This document shows positions 42,712 through 50,225 of a DNA stretch of 64,000 bases, piece after piece. The stretch covers positions 930,001-994,000 of the forward strand of contig NZ_JAROCG010000001.1 of the NCBI RefSeq assembly GCF_030433645.1, given 5' to 3'. Below the pieces are notes generated by a model that was not told the DNA's origin, did no database searches, and saw only the letters and a list, made by a program, of their open reading frames with translations. Both the position numbers and the translations under genes were made by a program. Source of the stretch: Arthrobacter burdickii. GTDB taxonomy: Bacteria > Actinomycetota > Actinomycetes > Actinomycetales > Micrococcaceae. The stretch's first letter is position 1. Every line of letters begins with the position of its first letter.

Positions 42712-43557
42712 ATGGCTTCCCTCAGAAACAGCCGCGCCGCCGCGCTTCCCGCCAAGCTCTCCCGATCCTGGCTCCTGGCCTCCGCTGCTTCAGAGGACAA
42801 CTTCATCCCTGCCCTCACCTCGGAGGCGGATTCGGTGGTGTTCGACATCGAGGATGCGGTCCCCGCTGCGGGCAAGGCCGAGGCCCGCGAGCGCGTGGTC
42901 GAGGCGCTGTCCACCGGCATGACCGCGTGGGTGCGCGTCAACGGCATCGAGACCGAGTACTGGGCGGACGACCTCGCTGCCCTGTCCAAGGCGCCCGGCC
43001 TGCGCGGGGTCATGCTCGCCATGACGGAGAAGCCCGAGCAGGTCACCCACACCGCCATGCGCCTGCAGGCGGGGACGCCCGTCCTCGCCCTGGTCGAATC
43101 CGCCCTCGGCATCGAGAACGCGACGGCGATCGCCAGCGCTCCCGGCACGTTCCGCCTCGCCTTCGGCGTCGGCGATTTCCGGCGTGACACGGGGGCATCG
43201 GACGAGCCGATGGCGCTCGCCTACGCGCGCTCCAAGCTCGTCGTCGCATCACGTGTCGGGCAGCTCCCCGGCCCGATCGACGGTCCGACCGTCGGAGCCC
43301 TGGGCGACGAACTGCTCGACGCCTGCAAGGTCACGGCCTCGATGGGCATGACGGGCAAGCTGTGCCTGCGGCCCGAGGCCGCTGACACGATCAACCGCGG
43401 GCTGTCGCCGAGTGAGTCCGAGATCAGCTGGGCCGCCGAACTCCTGCGTGAGCATGCCGCGGGCGCCGTCGTCGGCGACGGGTCCTACCTGCCGCGTCTT
43501 GCGCGCGCACAGAAGATCTCCTCGCTCGCTGATTCCTACGGCCTCTGGAACGCCTGA
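42712..43557 (+). CDS. CitE-like CoA ester lyase (HpcH/HpaI family)
   Basis: A 281-residue TIM-barrel lyase. SRSWLLASAASEDNFIPALTSEADSVVFDIEDAVP carries the magnesium-binding segment; the conserved Arg is in AWVRVNGIETEYW, and the second acidic ligand in LALVESALGIENATAIA. MTGKLCLRPEAADTIN is the typical G-K-x-x-(I/L)-H/R-P region. Relatives cleave citramalyl-, malyl- or hydroxymethylglutaryl-type CoA esters. An ATG at 42682 is an alternative start. It diverges from the carboxylate-type transporter, which may supply its substrate precursor. Confidence 0.85.
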   Translation: MASLRNSRAAALPAKLSRSWLLASAASEDNFIPALTSEADSVVFDIEDAVPAAGKAEARERVVEALSTGMTAWVRVNGIETEYWADDLAALSKAPGLRGVMLAMTEKPEQVTHTAMRLQAGTPVLALVESALGIENATAIASAPGTFRLAFGVGDFRRDTGASDEPMALAYARSKLVVASRVGQLPGPIDGPTVGALGDELLDACKVTASMGMTGKLCLRPEAADTINRGLSPSESEISWAAELLREHAAGAVVGDGSYLPRLARAQKISSLADSYGLWNA

Positions 43558-43658
43558 CCAAAAAATTTCCAGCTCCTTGCATCCAAATCGCCGCTCATCC
43601 GGGTAGTACCGGATGTCAGCGAAAAGTCCCAGCCACGGGACCACACCAAGGAGTAGTC

Positions 43659-44477
43659 ATGCAAAGAAGCTTGTTTGCCATTGGAGCCGTAGCAGCCCTG
43701 GGAGCGGCGTCCGTCGCTGCCCCGGCAACTGCCGCCGAAGCCCCGGCCGGTGCAACCCTGTCGGTCCTCCATGGAGTGCCCGATCTCACCGTGGACGTCT
43801 ATGTGAACGGCACCCTCACGCTGGACGATTTCGCCCCGGGCACGCTGGCGGGTCCGCTCGACCTGCCGGCCGGGGACTACCAGCTGGCCATCACGGCGGC
43901 CGATGCCGCCGACGCCAGCGCGCCGGTGATCGGCCCGGTGGACGTGAAGCTCGAGGCCGGCGGGAATTACACCGCGACGGCGAACCTCGACGCCGCAGGG
44001 CAGCCCACGGCGAACTTCTTCACCAATGACGTCTCGACCATCGAGGCAGGCAAGACGCGGCTGACGGTCCGCCATGTTGCGGCCGCCCCGGCTGTCGACG
44101 TCCTGGCCGGGGGTGCGGCGATCGTCCAGAACCTCGCCAATCCCGCCGAAGCCTCCCTGACCACGGATCCAGGTATGGTGTCGGCGGCAGTCGCGGCCAC
44201 CGGTACCACCGCCCCCGTGATCGGCCCTGCCGACCTGAACCTCCCCGAAGGCACCTCGACGATCGTGTACGCCTGGGGAAGCCTGGAGGCCGGCAACCTC
44301 GCGCTCGCCACACAGACGATCGAGGGCCTCCACTCGTCTCCCGGCGCCGTTCCCGGGGGCCAGTCCGGCCTCGCAGCGCAGGACGACGACGGGGCAGCCG
44401 TCGGGATGGGTGCAGCCCTCCTGGTTCTGCTCGCCGGTGCCGTAGCCGCGGCACGTCGTCGGACCGTGCGGGCCTGA
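43659..44477 (+). CDS. DUF4397 secreted or surface protein
   Basis: A 272-residue exported protein. Signal peptide about 1-26 (core AIGAVAALGAASVAAPATAAEA). Two DUF4397 repeats follow: ATLSVLHGVPDLTVDVYVNG (about 32-51) and RLTVRHVAAAPAVDVLAGGA (about 129-148), each a beta-sandwich-like unit. The C-terminus has a hydrophobic helix and an RRRTVRA tail, so it may stay in the membrane. AAGGAG precedes the ATG. It heads the cassette with the class F sortase and the ECF sigma/anti-sigma pair; no LPXTG motif is seen. Confidence 0.88.
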   Translation: MQRSLFAIGAVAALGAASVAAPATAAEAPAGATLSVLHGVPDLTVDVYVNGTLTLDDFAPGTLAGPLDLPAGDYQLAITAADAADASAPVIGPVDVKLEAGGNYTATANLDAAGQPTANFFTNDVSTIEAGKTRLTVRHVAAAPAVDVLAGGAAIVQNLANPAEASLTTDPGMVSAAVAATGTTAPVIGPADLNLPEGTSTIVYAWGSLEAGNLALATQTIEGLHSSPGAVPGGQSGLAAQDDDGAAVGMGAALLVLLAGAVAAARRRTVRA

Positions 44478-44486
44478 AACCGCAGC

Positions 44487-44526
44487 GCCGGGCGGGGAGG
44501 CTGTTCGACTCTCCTCCCCGCCCGGC
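44487..44526 (+). terminator. Hairpin after the DUF4397 gene
   Basis: A perfect 14-bp GC stem (GCCGGGCGGGGAGG / CCTCCCCGCCCGGC) with a 12-base loop lies 10 bp after the stop and 23 bp before the sortase GTG. It would reduce readthrough into the sortase gene. Confidence 0.75.
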
Positions 44527-44548
44527 CCTCACAGGGAAGTCCGACACC

Positions 44549-45283
44549 GTGCATTCCAGACCATCAGCGATCGCAGTGGCAGTCCTTGCCTCCGTCCTCC
44601 TCACGGGATGTGCGCGAGGCGACGATCCGTCGTCGGCGGACCCGGTGCCCGTGTTCACCGCGCCCCCCTCTGCGCGGCCGGGCCCCGAGGATGGCGCCGC
44701 AGCCACCACGACCGACACCGCCCCGACGACCGACACCGCCCCGACGACCGACACCGCCCCGACGACCGACGCCGCCGCGACGCCGCAGGCGGTCGCACCG
44801 GTGCCCATCCAGCAGGCGGACGGCGCGCTCCAGCCTCCCGACCCGGCCCCGGTGACCCTCGACATCGCCGGCACGGACATCTCCGTGAACGTCGTGGACG
44901 TCGGGATCGAGGAGAACGGCGCCATGGAGATCCCGGACAGCTTCTATGAAGCGGGGTGGTACCGGTACGGTCCTGCACCCGGAGCGGAGGCCGGGAATGC
45001 GGTGATCGCCGCCCACGTCGACAGCCTCACGGAGGTGATGCCGTTCGCCCAGCTGAAGGACGTGCCGATCGGGACCACCGTCACTGTCGGGCTGGAGGAC
45101 GGCCGGTCGTTGACCTACGCCGTCTCGGACGTGCGGAACGTCCCGAAGGCCACGTTGGACGGATCGGAGATCTTCAAGCGCGGCGGTGACCATGAACTGA
45201 AAATCATCACGTGCGGGGGTGAATGGCTGTCGGAGATAGGAGACTATGAGGATAATGTGGTGCTCACAGCCTTACCGCTCTGA
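44549..45283 (+). CDS. Class F sortase
   Basis: A 244-residue transpeptidase. The N-terminus looks like a lipoprotein signal (ASVLLTGCARG), then comes a low-complexity linker with three TDTAPT repeats (18-bp DNA repeats, about 44706-44770). The sortase barrel holds the catalytic His in VIAAHVDSLTE and the Cys in IITCGGEWLSEIGDYEDNVV. Class F sortases are single-domain actinobacterial enzymes. GTG start after AGGGAAG. The usual membrane anchor is here replaced by a possible lipid anchor, which is unusual. Its substrate is not obvious; the DUF4397 protein beside it is a candidate partner. Confidence 0.88.
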   Translation: MHSRPSAIAVAVLASVLLTGCARGDDPSSADPVPVFTAPPSARPGPEDGAAATTTDTAPTTDTAPTTDTAPTTDAAATPQAVAPVPIQQADGALQPPDPAPVTLDIAGTDISVNVVDVGIEENGAMEIPDSFYEAGWYRYGPAPGAEAGNAVIAAHVDSLTEVMPFAQLKDVPIGTTVTVGLEDGRSLTYAVSDVRNVPKATLDGSEIFKRGGDHELKIITCGGEWLSEIGDYEDNVVLTALPL

Positions 45284-45358
45284 GTCTCGTGGGACAGGAG
45301 CCAAGGATCGCAGGACGTCGCATCGGTGCGGCACCGGCCCCGGCTTGAGGAGTGACAC

Positions 45359-45922
45359 ATGGCAGCTCCTGGCCCTGAGTGGACGAGGCAACTCGACCTG
45401 CAGTTCTCCGCGGGGGACGAGCGCGCAATGGCCACCGCTTACGGGTGCTTCTCCCCGCTCGTCTACACCATCGCCCTCCGGTCCCTGCGGGACAGTGGGG
45501 CGGCGGCCGACATCACCCAGGACGTCTTCGTCAGGGCGTGGCGATCCCGGGACAGCTTCGATCCGCAGTCGGGTCCTCTGCCGGCGTGGATCGTGGGGAT
45601 CTGCCGGAACGTCATCCTCGATCATCTGTCGGCCAGGAGCAGGCAGGAGCGCCTGGTGGTACGGGCGGGATTCGCGCCCGAAACCGGCGCGGCACTCGAT
45701 GCCAGCGTGGACACCATCGCCGATCGCGTGGTCCTCGCATCGGAGCTCGAACGGCTCGGAGAGCCCCAGGGTTCCATCCTCAGGCTGGCCTTCTACGAAG
45801 ACCTCACCCACCAGCAGATCTCTGCGAGGATGAATCTTCCGCTAGGAACCGTCAAGAGCCACATCCGAAGGAGTCTCGTGCACCTACGCAATCGATTGGA
45901 GGAGTGGGATGCAGCATCTTGA
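45359..45922 (+). CDS. ECF sigma factor (SigK-like)
   Basis: A 187-residue RNA polymerase sigma factor. Region 2 is PLVYTIALRSLRDSGAAADITQDVFVRAWRS (about 33-63), and region 4 is RLAFYEDLTHQQISARMNLPLGTVKSHIRRSLVHLRNRL (about 142-180). The start has no strong alternative. It overlaps the anti-sigma gene by 14 bp, a common arrangement that couples the two products. It probably controls its own cassette of DUF4397 and sortase genes in response to envelope stress. Confidence 0.92.
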   Translation: MAAPGPEWTRQLDLQFSAGDERAMATAYGCFSPLVYTIALRSLRDSGAAADITQDVFVRAWRSRDSFDPQSGPLPAWIVGICRNVILDHLSARSRQERLVVRAGFAPETGAALDASVDTIADRVVLASELERLGEPQGSILRLAFYEDLTHQQISARMNLPLGTVKSHIRRSLVHLRNRLEEWDAAS

Positions 45923-46667
45923 CCCGGACGCCGTCGGTCTGGCTGCGCTGGGTGAGCCACTCGACCTCCGGTCGCAGGAGCACCTGGGGAAGTGCGGCAC
46001 CTGTTCCGCCGAGGTGGACGCACTTCGCCGTGTCGTCACCACCGCGAAGGCCGAGGGGCCGCTGACCGTCCTCGAACGTCCGAGCCCGGCAGTTTGGGAC
46101 GCGATCAAGACCGAACTCGGCCTACCCGCCGAGCTGGGGGTGGACGGCGCAGCATCGGCCTCCGAACCGTCGGGGAACGTACGCCCCCTAAATGCAGCCA
46201 GGGACACGGCCGGCGGGAGGAGGCGGCAGTTCTCCGCCCGATGGCTCGCGGTTGCCGCCGGCGTCGGGATCCTCGTGGGCGGCGGAGCGTTGTGGGGGCT
46301 GGAATCGCTGCGCGCGGACGAGGACGGCGTCGTGCTGGCCCAGGCCGAGCTGGACCCCCTGCCCGGCTTCTCGGGGTCTGGGGAAGCGACCGTCTCCCGC
46401 TCCGACGACGGCACCCTAAGCCTCGACGTCGACCTGACGGGGGCCACTCCGGAGGGGTACAGGCAGGTGTGGCTGATAGCCCCCGACCTGCAGGAGATGT
46501 ACAGCGTCGGCCTCATGGACGCGGATCACGCCAGCTTCGCCGTGCCCGCGGACATCGACCTGGCGAGGTATCCCATCGTCGACATCTCGGACGAGCCCCT
46601 CGACGGCAACCCCGCCCATTCCAGCATCAGCATGGTCAGGGGCACCATTCACGCCGCGAGCAGCTGA
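45909..46667 (+). CDS. Anti-sigma factor (RskA-like)
   Basis: A 252-residue membrane protein. The N-terminal anti-sigma domain (about 1-80) includes HLGKCGTCSAEV, close to the zinc anti-sigma HxxxCxxC pattern. A single membrane segment follows (about 112-130, LAVAAGVGILVGGGALWGL), then an external RskA-type domain (GEATVSRSDDGTLSLDVDLTGATPEGYRQVWLI). It would hold the ECF sigma factor inactive until a signal outside releases it. Overlaps the sigma gene by 14 bp. Confidence 0.9.
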   Translation: MQHLDPDAVGLAALGEPLDLRSQEHLGKCGTCSAEVDALRRVVTTAKAEGPLTVLERPSPAVWDAIKTELGLPAELGVDGAASASEPSGNVRPLNAARDTAGGRRRQFSARWLAVAAGVGILVGGGALWGLESLRADEDGVVLAQAELDPLPGFSGSGEATVSRSDDGTLSLDVDLTGATPEGYRQVWLIAPDLQEMYSVGLMDADHASFAVPADIDLARYPIVDISDEPLDGNPAHSSISMVRGTIHAASS

Positions 46668-46676
46668 GGGACAGGG

Positions 46677-46907
46677 TCAGTAGGCGAGGGCGCGCTGCTC
46701 CGAGCCGCTGATCCTCGAGGTGCCGCCGCAGTTCGTGCAGACCTGCAGGCGTGTCTTCTTGAGGGTGAGGAGCGGGATGAAGAACACCGAGAGCTTCGTC
46801 TTGCGCTGGATCACCTGCTGGGGTGCGTGCATCCCGCAGTAACGGCAGGTGGCTGAGCGTGTGAACTGGAGGTGCTCACGCGTGGTGAGGCCGAAGAGGA
46901 AGAACAT
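46677..46907 (-). CDS. Small zinc-ribbon protein
   Basis: A 76-residue protein with an N-terminal MFFLFGLTTRE and two Cys pairs, CRYCG (22-26) and CTNCGG (57-62), forming a probable zinc ribbon. Between them is a hydrophobic stretch, LSVFFIPLLTL. Short zinc-ribbon proteins with this N-terminus occur widely in actinobacteria; the function is not known. Converges on the anti-sigma gene. Confidence 0.75.
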   Translation of the reverse strand: MFFLFGLTTREHLQFTRSATCRYCGMHAPQQVIQRKTKLSVFFIPLLTLKKTRLQVCTNCGGTSRISGSEQRALAY

Positions 46908-46981
46908 TCATCCACCGTAACGGGTTGGGGGCGCAGTAGAAAGCACCCTTAGTATTCCTGCCACAGCGTCCCGCGTGGTAC

Positions 46982-48064
46982 CTAGGGCCGTCGGAAGCGG
47001 TTGACCAGAGGGCAGTCGAAGGGATCGCGTGCGGCGAGGCCGACGCGGTTAAGGTAGGACACCACGGCTCCGTAGGAGGCTGCGACGCCCACCTCGGTGT
47101 AGGGCACGCGGAGCCGCTCGCAGTGCTCCCGGACGATGACGGCCGCGCGGCGGAGGTGCGGGCGCGGCATGTCCGGGAAGAGGTGGTGCTCGATCTGGAA
47201 GTTCAGCCCGCCGAAGGCATTGTTGACGAAGGACCCGCCGCGGATGTTGCGCGAGGTGAGGACCTGCTTCTGGAAGAAGTCCAGCTTGCTGTCCCGCGGC
47301 ACCACGGGCATGCCCTTGTGGTTCGGTGCGAAGCTCGCGCCCATGTAGATGCCGAACACAGCCAGCTGGACGCCCAGGAAGGCAAAGGCCAGGCCGATGG
47401 GGAGGAACCAGAACAGGATGCCGAGGTAGGCGCCGAACCGTGCCCCGAGCAGCGCCAGTTCCACCCAACGGCCCTTGATGGTGCGGCGGGAGAACAGGGT
47501 GCTGATGGAACGGGCGTGCAGATTGATGCCCTCCAGGGTCAGGAGGGGGAAGAAGAGGTAGCCCTGGCGGCGCGTGACCCACGCCTGGAGGCCGCGGGCG
47601 TTCGCGGCGTCCTCCTCGAGGAACGAGATGGTGTCCACCTCGATGTCCGGGTCCTTGCCCCTGGTGTTGGGGTCGTTGTGGTGGCGGGTGTGCTTGTCCA
47701 TCCACCAGGCGTAACTGATGCCGACGACGCCGGCGGCGAGGATGCGTCCGGACCAGTCATTGGCGCCCCGGGTGCTGAAGATCTGGCGGTGCGACGCCTC
47801 ATGGGCCAGGAAGGCGACCTGCGTGAGGACCACGCCGAGCACGGCCGCGACCAGGAGCTGGAACCACGTGTCGCCCAGGAGTGCGAACCCCGTCCAGGCC
47901 GCGCCCATGGCCAGGGCCAGGACCGCGAACACCGAGATGTAGAACCGCCGACGGCGGTTCAGGAGGCCCTCCTTGCGGACCTGCTTGAGCAGGACGGAGT
48001 AGGAGGCGACGATGTCGTTCGGCTTGGAGATGCGGACGGTGCGCGGGGCGGCGGTAACGCTCAT
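46982..48064 (-). CDS. Membrane fatty acid desaturase
   Basis: A 360-residue di-iron desaturase that introduces a double bond into an acyl chain. Three histidine boxes are visible: HEASH (about 108), HTRHH (about 144-148) and IEHHLFPDMP (about 294-303). Four hydrophobic segments surround them (for example FYISVFAVLALAMGAAWTGFALL). Box spacing is that of the actinobacterial DesA/acyl-lipid group. It is probably used to keep the membrane fluid in the cold; no regulator gene or electron carrier is adjacent. Confidence 0.9.
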   Translation of the reverse strand: MSVTAAPRTVRISKPNDIVASYSVLLKQVRKEGLLNRRRRFYISVFAVLALAMGAAWTGFALLGDTWFQLLVAAVLGVVLTQVAFLAHEASHRQIFSTRGANDWSGRILAAGVVGISYAWWMDKHTRHHNDPNTRGKDPDIEVDTISFLEEDAANARGLQAWVTRRQGYLFFPLLTLEGINLHARSISTLFSRRTIKGRWVELALLGARFGAYLGILFWFLPIGLAFAFLGVQLAVFGIYMGASFAPNHKGMPVVPRDSKLDFFQKQVLTSRNIRGGSFVNNAFGGLNFQIEHHLFPDMPRPHLRRAAVIVREHCERLRVPYTEVGVAASYGAVVSYLNRVGLAARDPFDCPLVNRFRRP

Positions 48065-48175
48065 GGGGGTCCCTGGGGGTCGCGGTAGGCTTCCCAGCCG
48101 GGGTGGGGTGCTAACCCGCAGATTCCTCCACTCTACGGGAGCATCCTGGGCGGCCCCTGGTCCCGGGCCGTCCGG

Positions 48176-48811
48176 TCAATGCGTACCGGCTCCTCCGGGT
48201 GCATCGTAGTGACCCGGCCATTCCCCGACGGGGATGCGGGAGATCGTGCGGATCCTGCCCGCGGTTCCCCACTCGTTCCTGCCGAGCCTCGAGAGCGGCT
48301 TCAGGGCGTCGATGGCCGGCAGGTCGCCGTCGAGCACGTCTTCGGACACCACGGCGTGCAGCACCTCACCGAAGACGAGCGTGCAGTCGCCCATGTCCTG
48401 GATCAGGTGCAGCCGGCACTCGAGGGCCACAGGCGATTCGAGGACGCGCGGCGGGCGCACGGTGGCACTGGGCTCCCGGGTGAGGCCGACGGCGTCGAAC
48501 TCACTGACGTCGGGCGGGAAATTGGTGCCGGTCGCGTTGACGGCCTCGAACAGGTCCTCGGGCGTGAAACCGACCACGAACTCGCCCGTGGCTTCGATGT
48601 TGCGGACGGAATCCTTGCGGCCCACGGAGGTGAACTGGATGATCGGCGGATTGACCGACGCGACCGTGAAGAACGAATGCGGCGCGAGGTTGTCCACCCC
48701 GTCCGCGGACGTCGACGAGACCCATGCGATGGGGCGCGGGACGACGACGGAGGTGAGGAATCTGTAGAAGGTCCGGCTTGCTTCCGGGTCCGGCACGACG
48801 TCCCTGCGCAT
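48176..48811 (-). CDS. Flavin reductase-like (FMN-binding split barrel) protein
   Basis: A 211-residue protein of the flavin reductase / FMN-binding split barrel family. VVPRPIAWVSSTSADGVDNLAPHSFF (about 23-48) is the flavin-binding signature, and GEFVVGFTPEDLFEAVNAT and CRLHLIQDMGDCTLVFGEV follow. Family members reduce flavin with NAD(P)H or supply it to monooxygenases. It lies 2 bp after the NmrA-like gene on the same strand, so the two are probably co-transcribed. Confidence 0.87.
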   Translation of the reverse strand: MRRDVVPDPEASRTFYRFLTSVVVPRPIAWVSSTSADGVDNLAPHSFFTVASVNPPIIQFTSVGRKDSVRNIEATGEFVVGFTPEDLFEAVNATGTNFPPDVSEFDAVGLTREPSATVRPPRVLESPVALECRLHLIQDMGDCTLVFGEVLHAVVSEDVLDGDLPAIDALKPLSRLGRNEWGTAGRIRTISRIPVGEWPGHYDAPGGAGTH

Positions 48812-48813
48812 GC

Positions 48814-49653
48814 CTAGGACTTCGCCGTGAGGAGGTCCCGGAGGCTGAGCGGCCGGCGTCCCGTGAGGCGTTCGACGTCGGGTGTCACCCCGGCCATCTC
48901 GCCGCGGGCGATGGCCGTGTAGGTGCTGACCCAGGCCTCCACCAGCCAGCGGGGGGCACCGTGGTGGGCGCGGGACGCGAGGGCCTCCTCGTAGGTCTCG
49001 TCCTCGAACCGGACGGTGGCGGGCGTGAGCTCGGTGATGAGTGCCGCGGCCTCGGCCAGGGTGAAGGCTTCCGGTCCGGTGAGGTGGTACGCCGTGCCGA
49101 CATGCGCGTCGGGTGCCCGCAGGACCGCCGCGGCGGAACGGGCGACGTCGGCCTGGGCGACGGCGGACAGCAGTCCGTTCCCGGCCGGTCCGCGGATGAC
49201 GCCGTCTTCCGCGAGGGCGGGCACCACATCGAGGTACAGGTTGTCACGGAGGAACGTCCACGACATGCCGGATCTGCGGATGTGCTCCTCCGTGTACCAG
49301 TGGTCGCGTCCGAGGAGGAACGTCGCGTCGGGAGCGGCGCCCAGGAAGGAGGTGTAGACGATGTGCCGGACACCTGCTTCCTTCGCCGCATCGATGAAGG
49401 TGCGGTGGGTGGCGACGCGGTCCGCTTCCTCGGCGGCCGACACCATGAACAGGAGGTCGACGCCGGCGAGCGCCTCGGCGGACGCGTCGAAGTCCGCGTA
49501 GGTGGTCTGGCGAACGATCGACTCGGGCAGATGCTGCGCGCGGTCCGGCGACCGGACCGGCAGGATCAACGGCACCCCTTCCGCTGCGAGGATGCGGGCG
49601 ACCTGGCCACCCACGGTGCCGGTTGAACCTGTGACTGCGATGCGCTGCTCCAT
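48814..49653 (-). CDS. NmrA-like NAD(P)-binding protein
   Basis: A 279-residue atypical short-chain dehydrogenase of the NmrA/quinone oxidoreductase group. The N-terminal dinucleotide loop is VTGSTGTVGGQVARIL, followed by GVDLLFMVSAAEEADRV and GVRHIVYTSFLGAAPDATF. There is no YxxxK, as expected for NmrA proteins, which act as redox sensors or as quinone reductases (QorB type). The ATG at 49653 (MEQRIAV) is preferred over one five codons upstream. Neighbouring flavin reductase gene suggests a shared redox role. Confidence 0.85.
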   Translation of the reverse strand: MEQRIAVTGSTGTVGGQVARILAAEGVPLILPVRSPDRAQHLPESIVRQTTYADFDASAEALAGVDLLFMVSAAEEADRVATHRTFIDAAKEAGVRHIVYTSFLGAAPDATFLLGRDHWYTEEHIRRSGMSWTFLRDNLYLDVVPALAEDGVIRGPAGNGLLSAVAQADVARSAAAVLRAPDAHVGTAYHLTGPEAFTLAEAAALITELTPATVRFEDETYEEALASRAHHGAPRWLVEAWVSTYTAIARGEMAGVTPDVERLTGRRPLSLRDLLTAKS

Positions 49654-49804
49654 GTCCCTTCCAGCCACGGGGAGGCAGAGATTATTTCCGTCCGCCCGGG
49701 GAAGGCGACGGCCGGAACGGTGTCATCCGCCGCCGCCGCGGCGTCGACAGGCGGTTCAGCCGGTTTCGTGAGTGGTCATCACCGAGGCGGCCAGGGATGT
49801 GTAG

Positions 49805-49899
49805 CGAGTAGTTTCTTTTCGTTCTTCGAGTAGTCAACAGTCGATTGATGGGTAGTAACGGCTTGTTTTTCCGATGAGCCTGGCGATTTACGAGTAGTT
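49805..49899. promoter_or_regulatory. Phased direct repeats CGAGTAGT upstream of the surface protein gene
   Basis: CGAGTAGT occurs at 49805, 49827 and 49891, and a variant TGGGTAGT at 49849. Spacings are 22, 22 and 42 bp, close to two or four helical turns. The stretch (49790-49930) is clearly more AT-rich than its surroundings. The rest of the 572-bp gap (49654-50225) holds no gene that I can support. Stacked sites on one face of the helix suggest a regulator or nucleoid protein. Confidence 0.5.
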
Positions 49900-50225
49900 G
49901 CCACTCCTGTTTCCTCCTCCCAGGGTTCATAGATTGAGTGTTGTACTTCGCGCGAGGGGACCGCGCCTTCTGCATGCACTTGGAAAGTGTCCGCAGTATT
50001 CGCAGCTCCTGAACGTGGCACTGGGTGACGCGAAAGTCCGGAACGACTGGACGGTTCAGAAGTCAGGTCATACCACGCTTCACGGAGTGCCGCGGGGCCA
50101 TGCCACCGGTTCCGCACAAATACCCGTCGTCGCAATCGACGTCGACCTCAACGGACACGGCGAGGCGGGCGCGACCTACGCGCCTATTCACGCCCGAACT
50201 CAACCAACAGAAACAACAGGTAAAA

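Noticed and set aside
49682-49975. 97-codon minus-strand frame in the gap before the surface protein gene
   Set aside because: Basic, low-complexity translation, no ribosome site; it crosses the repeat boxes proposed as regulatory.
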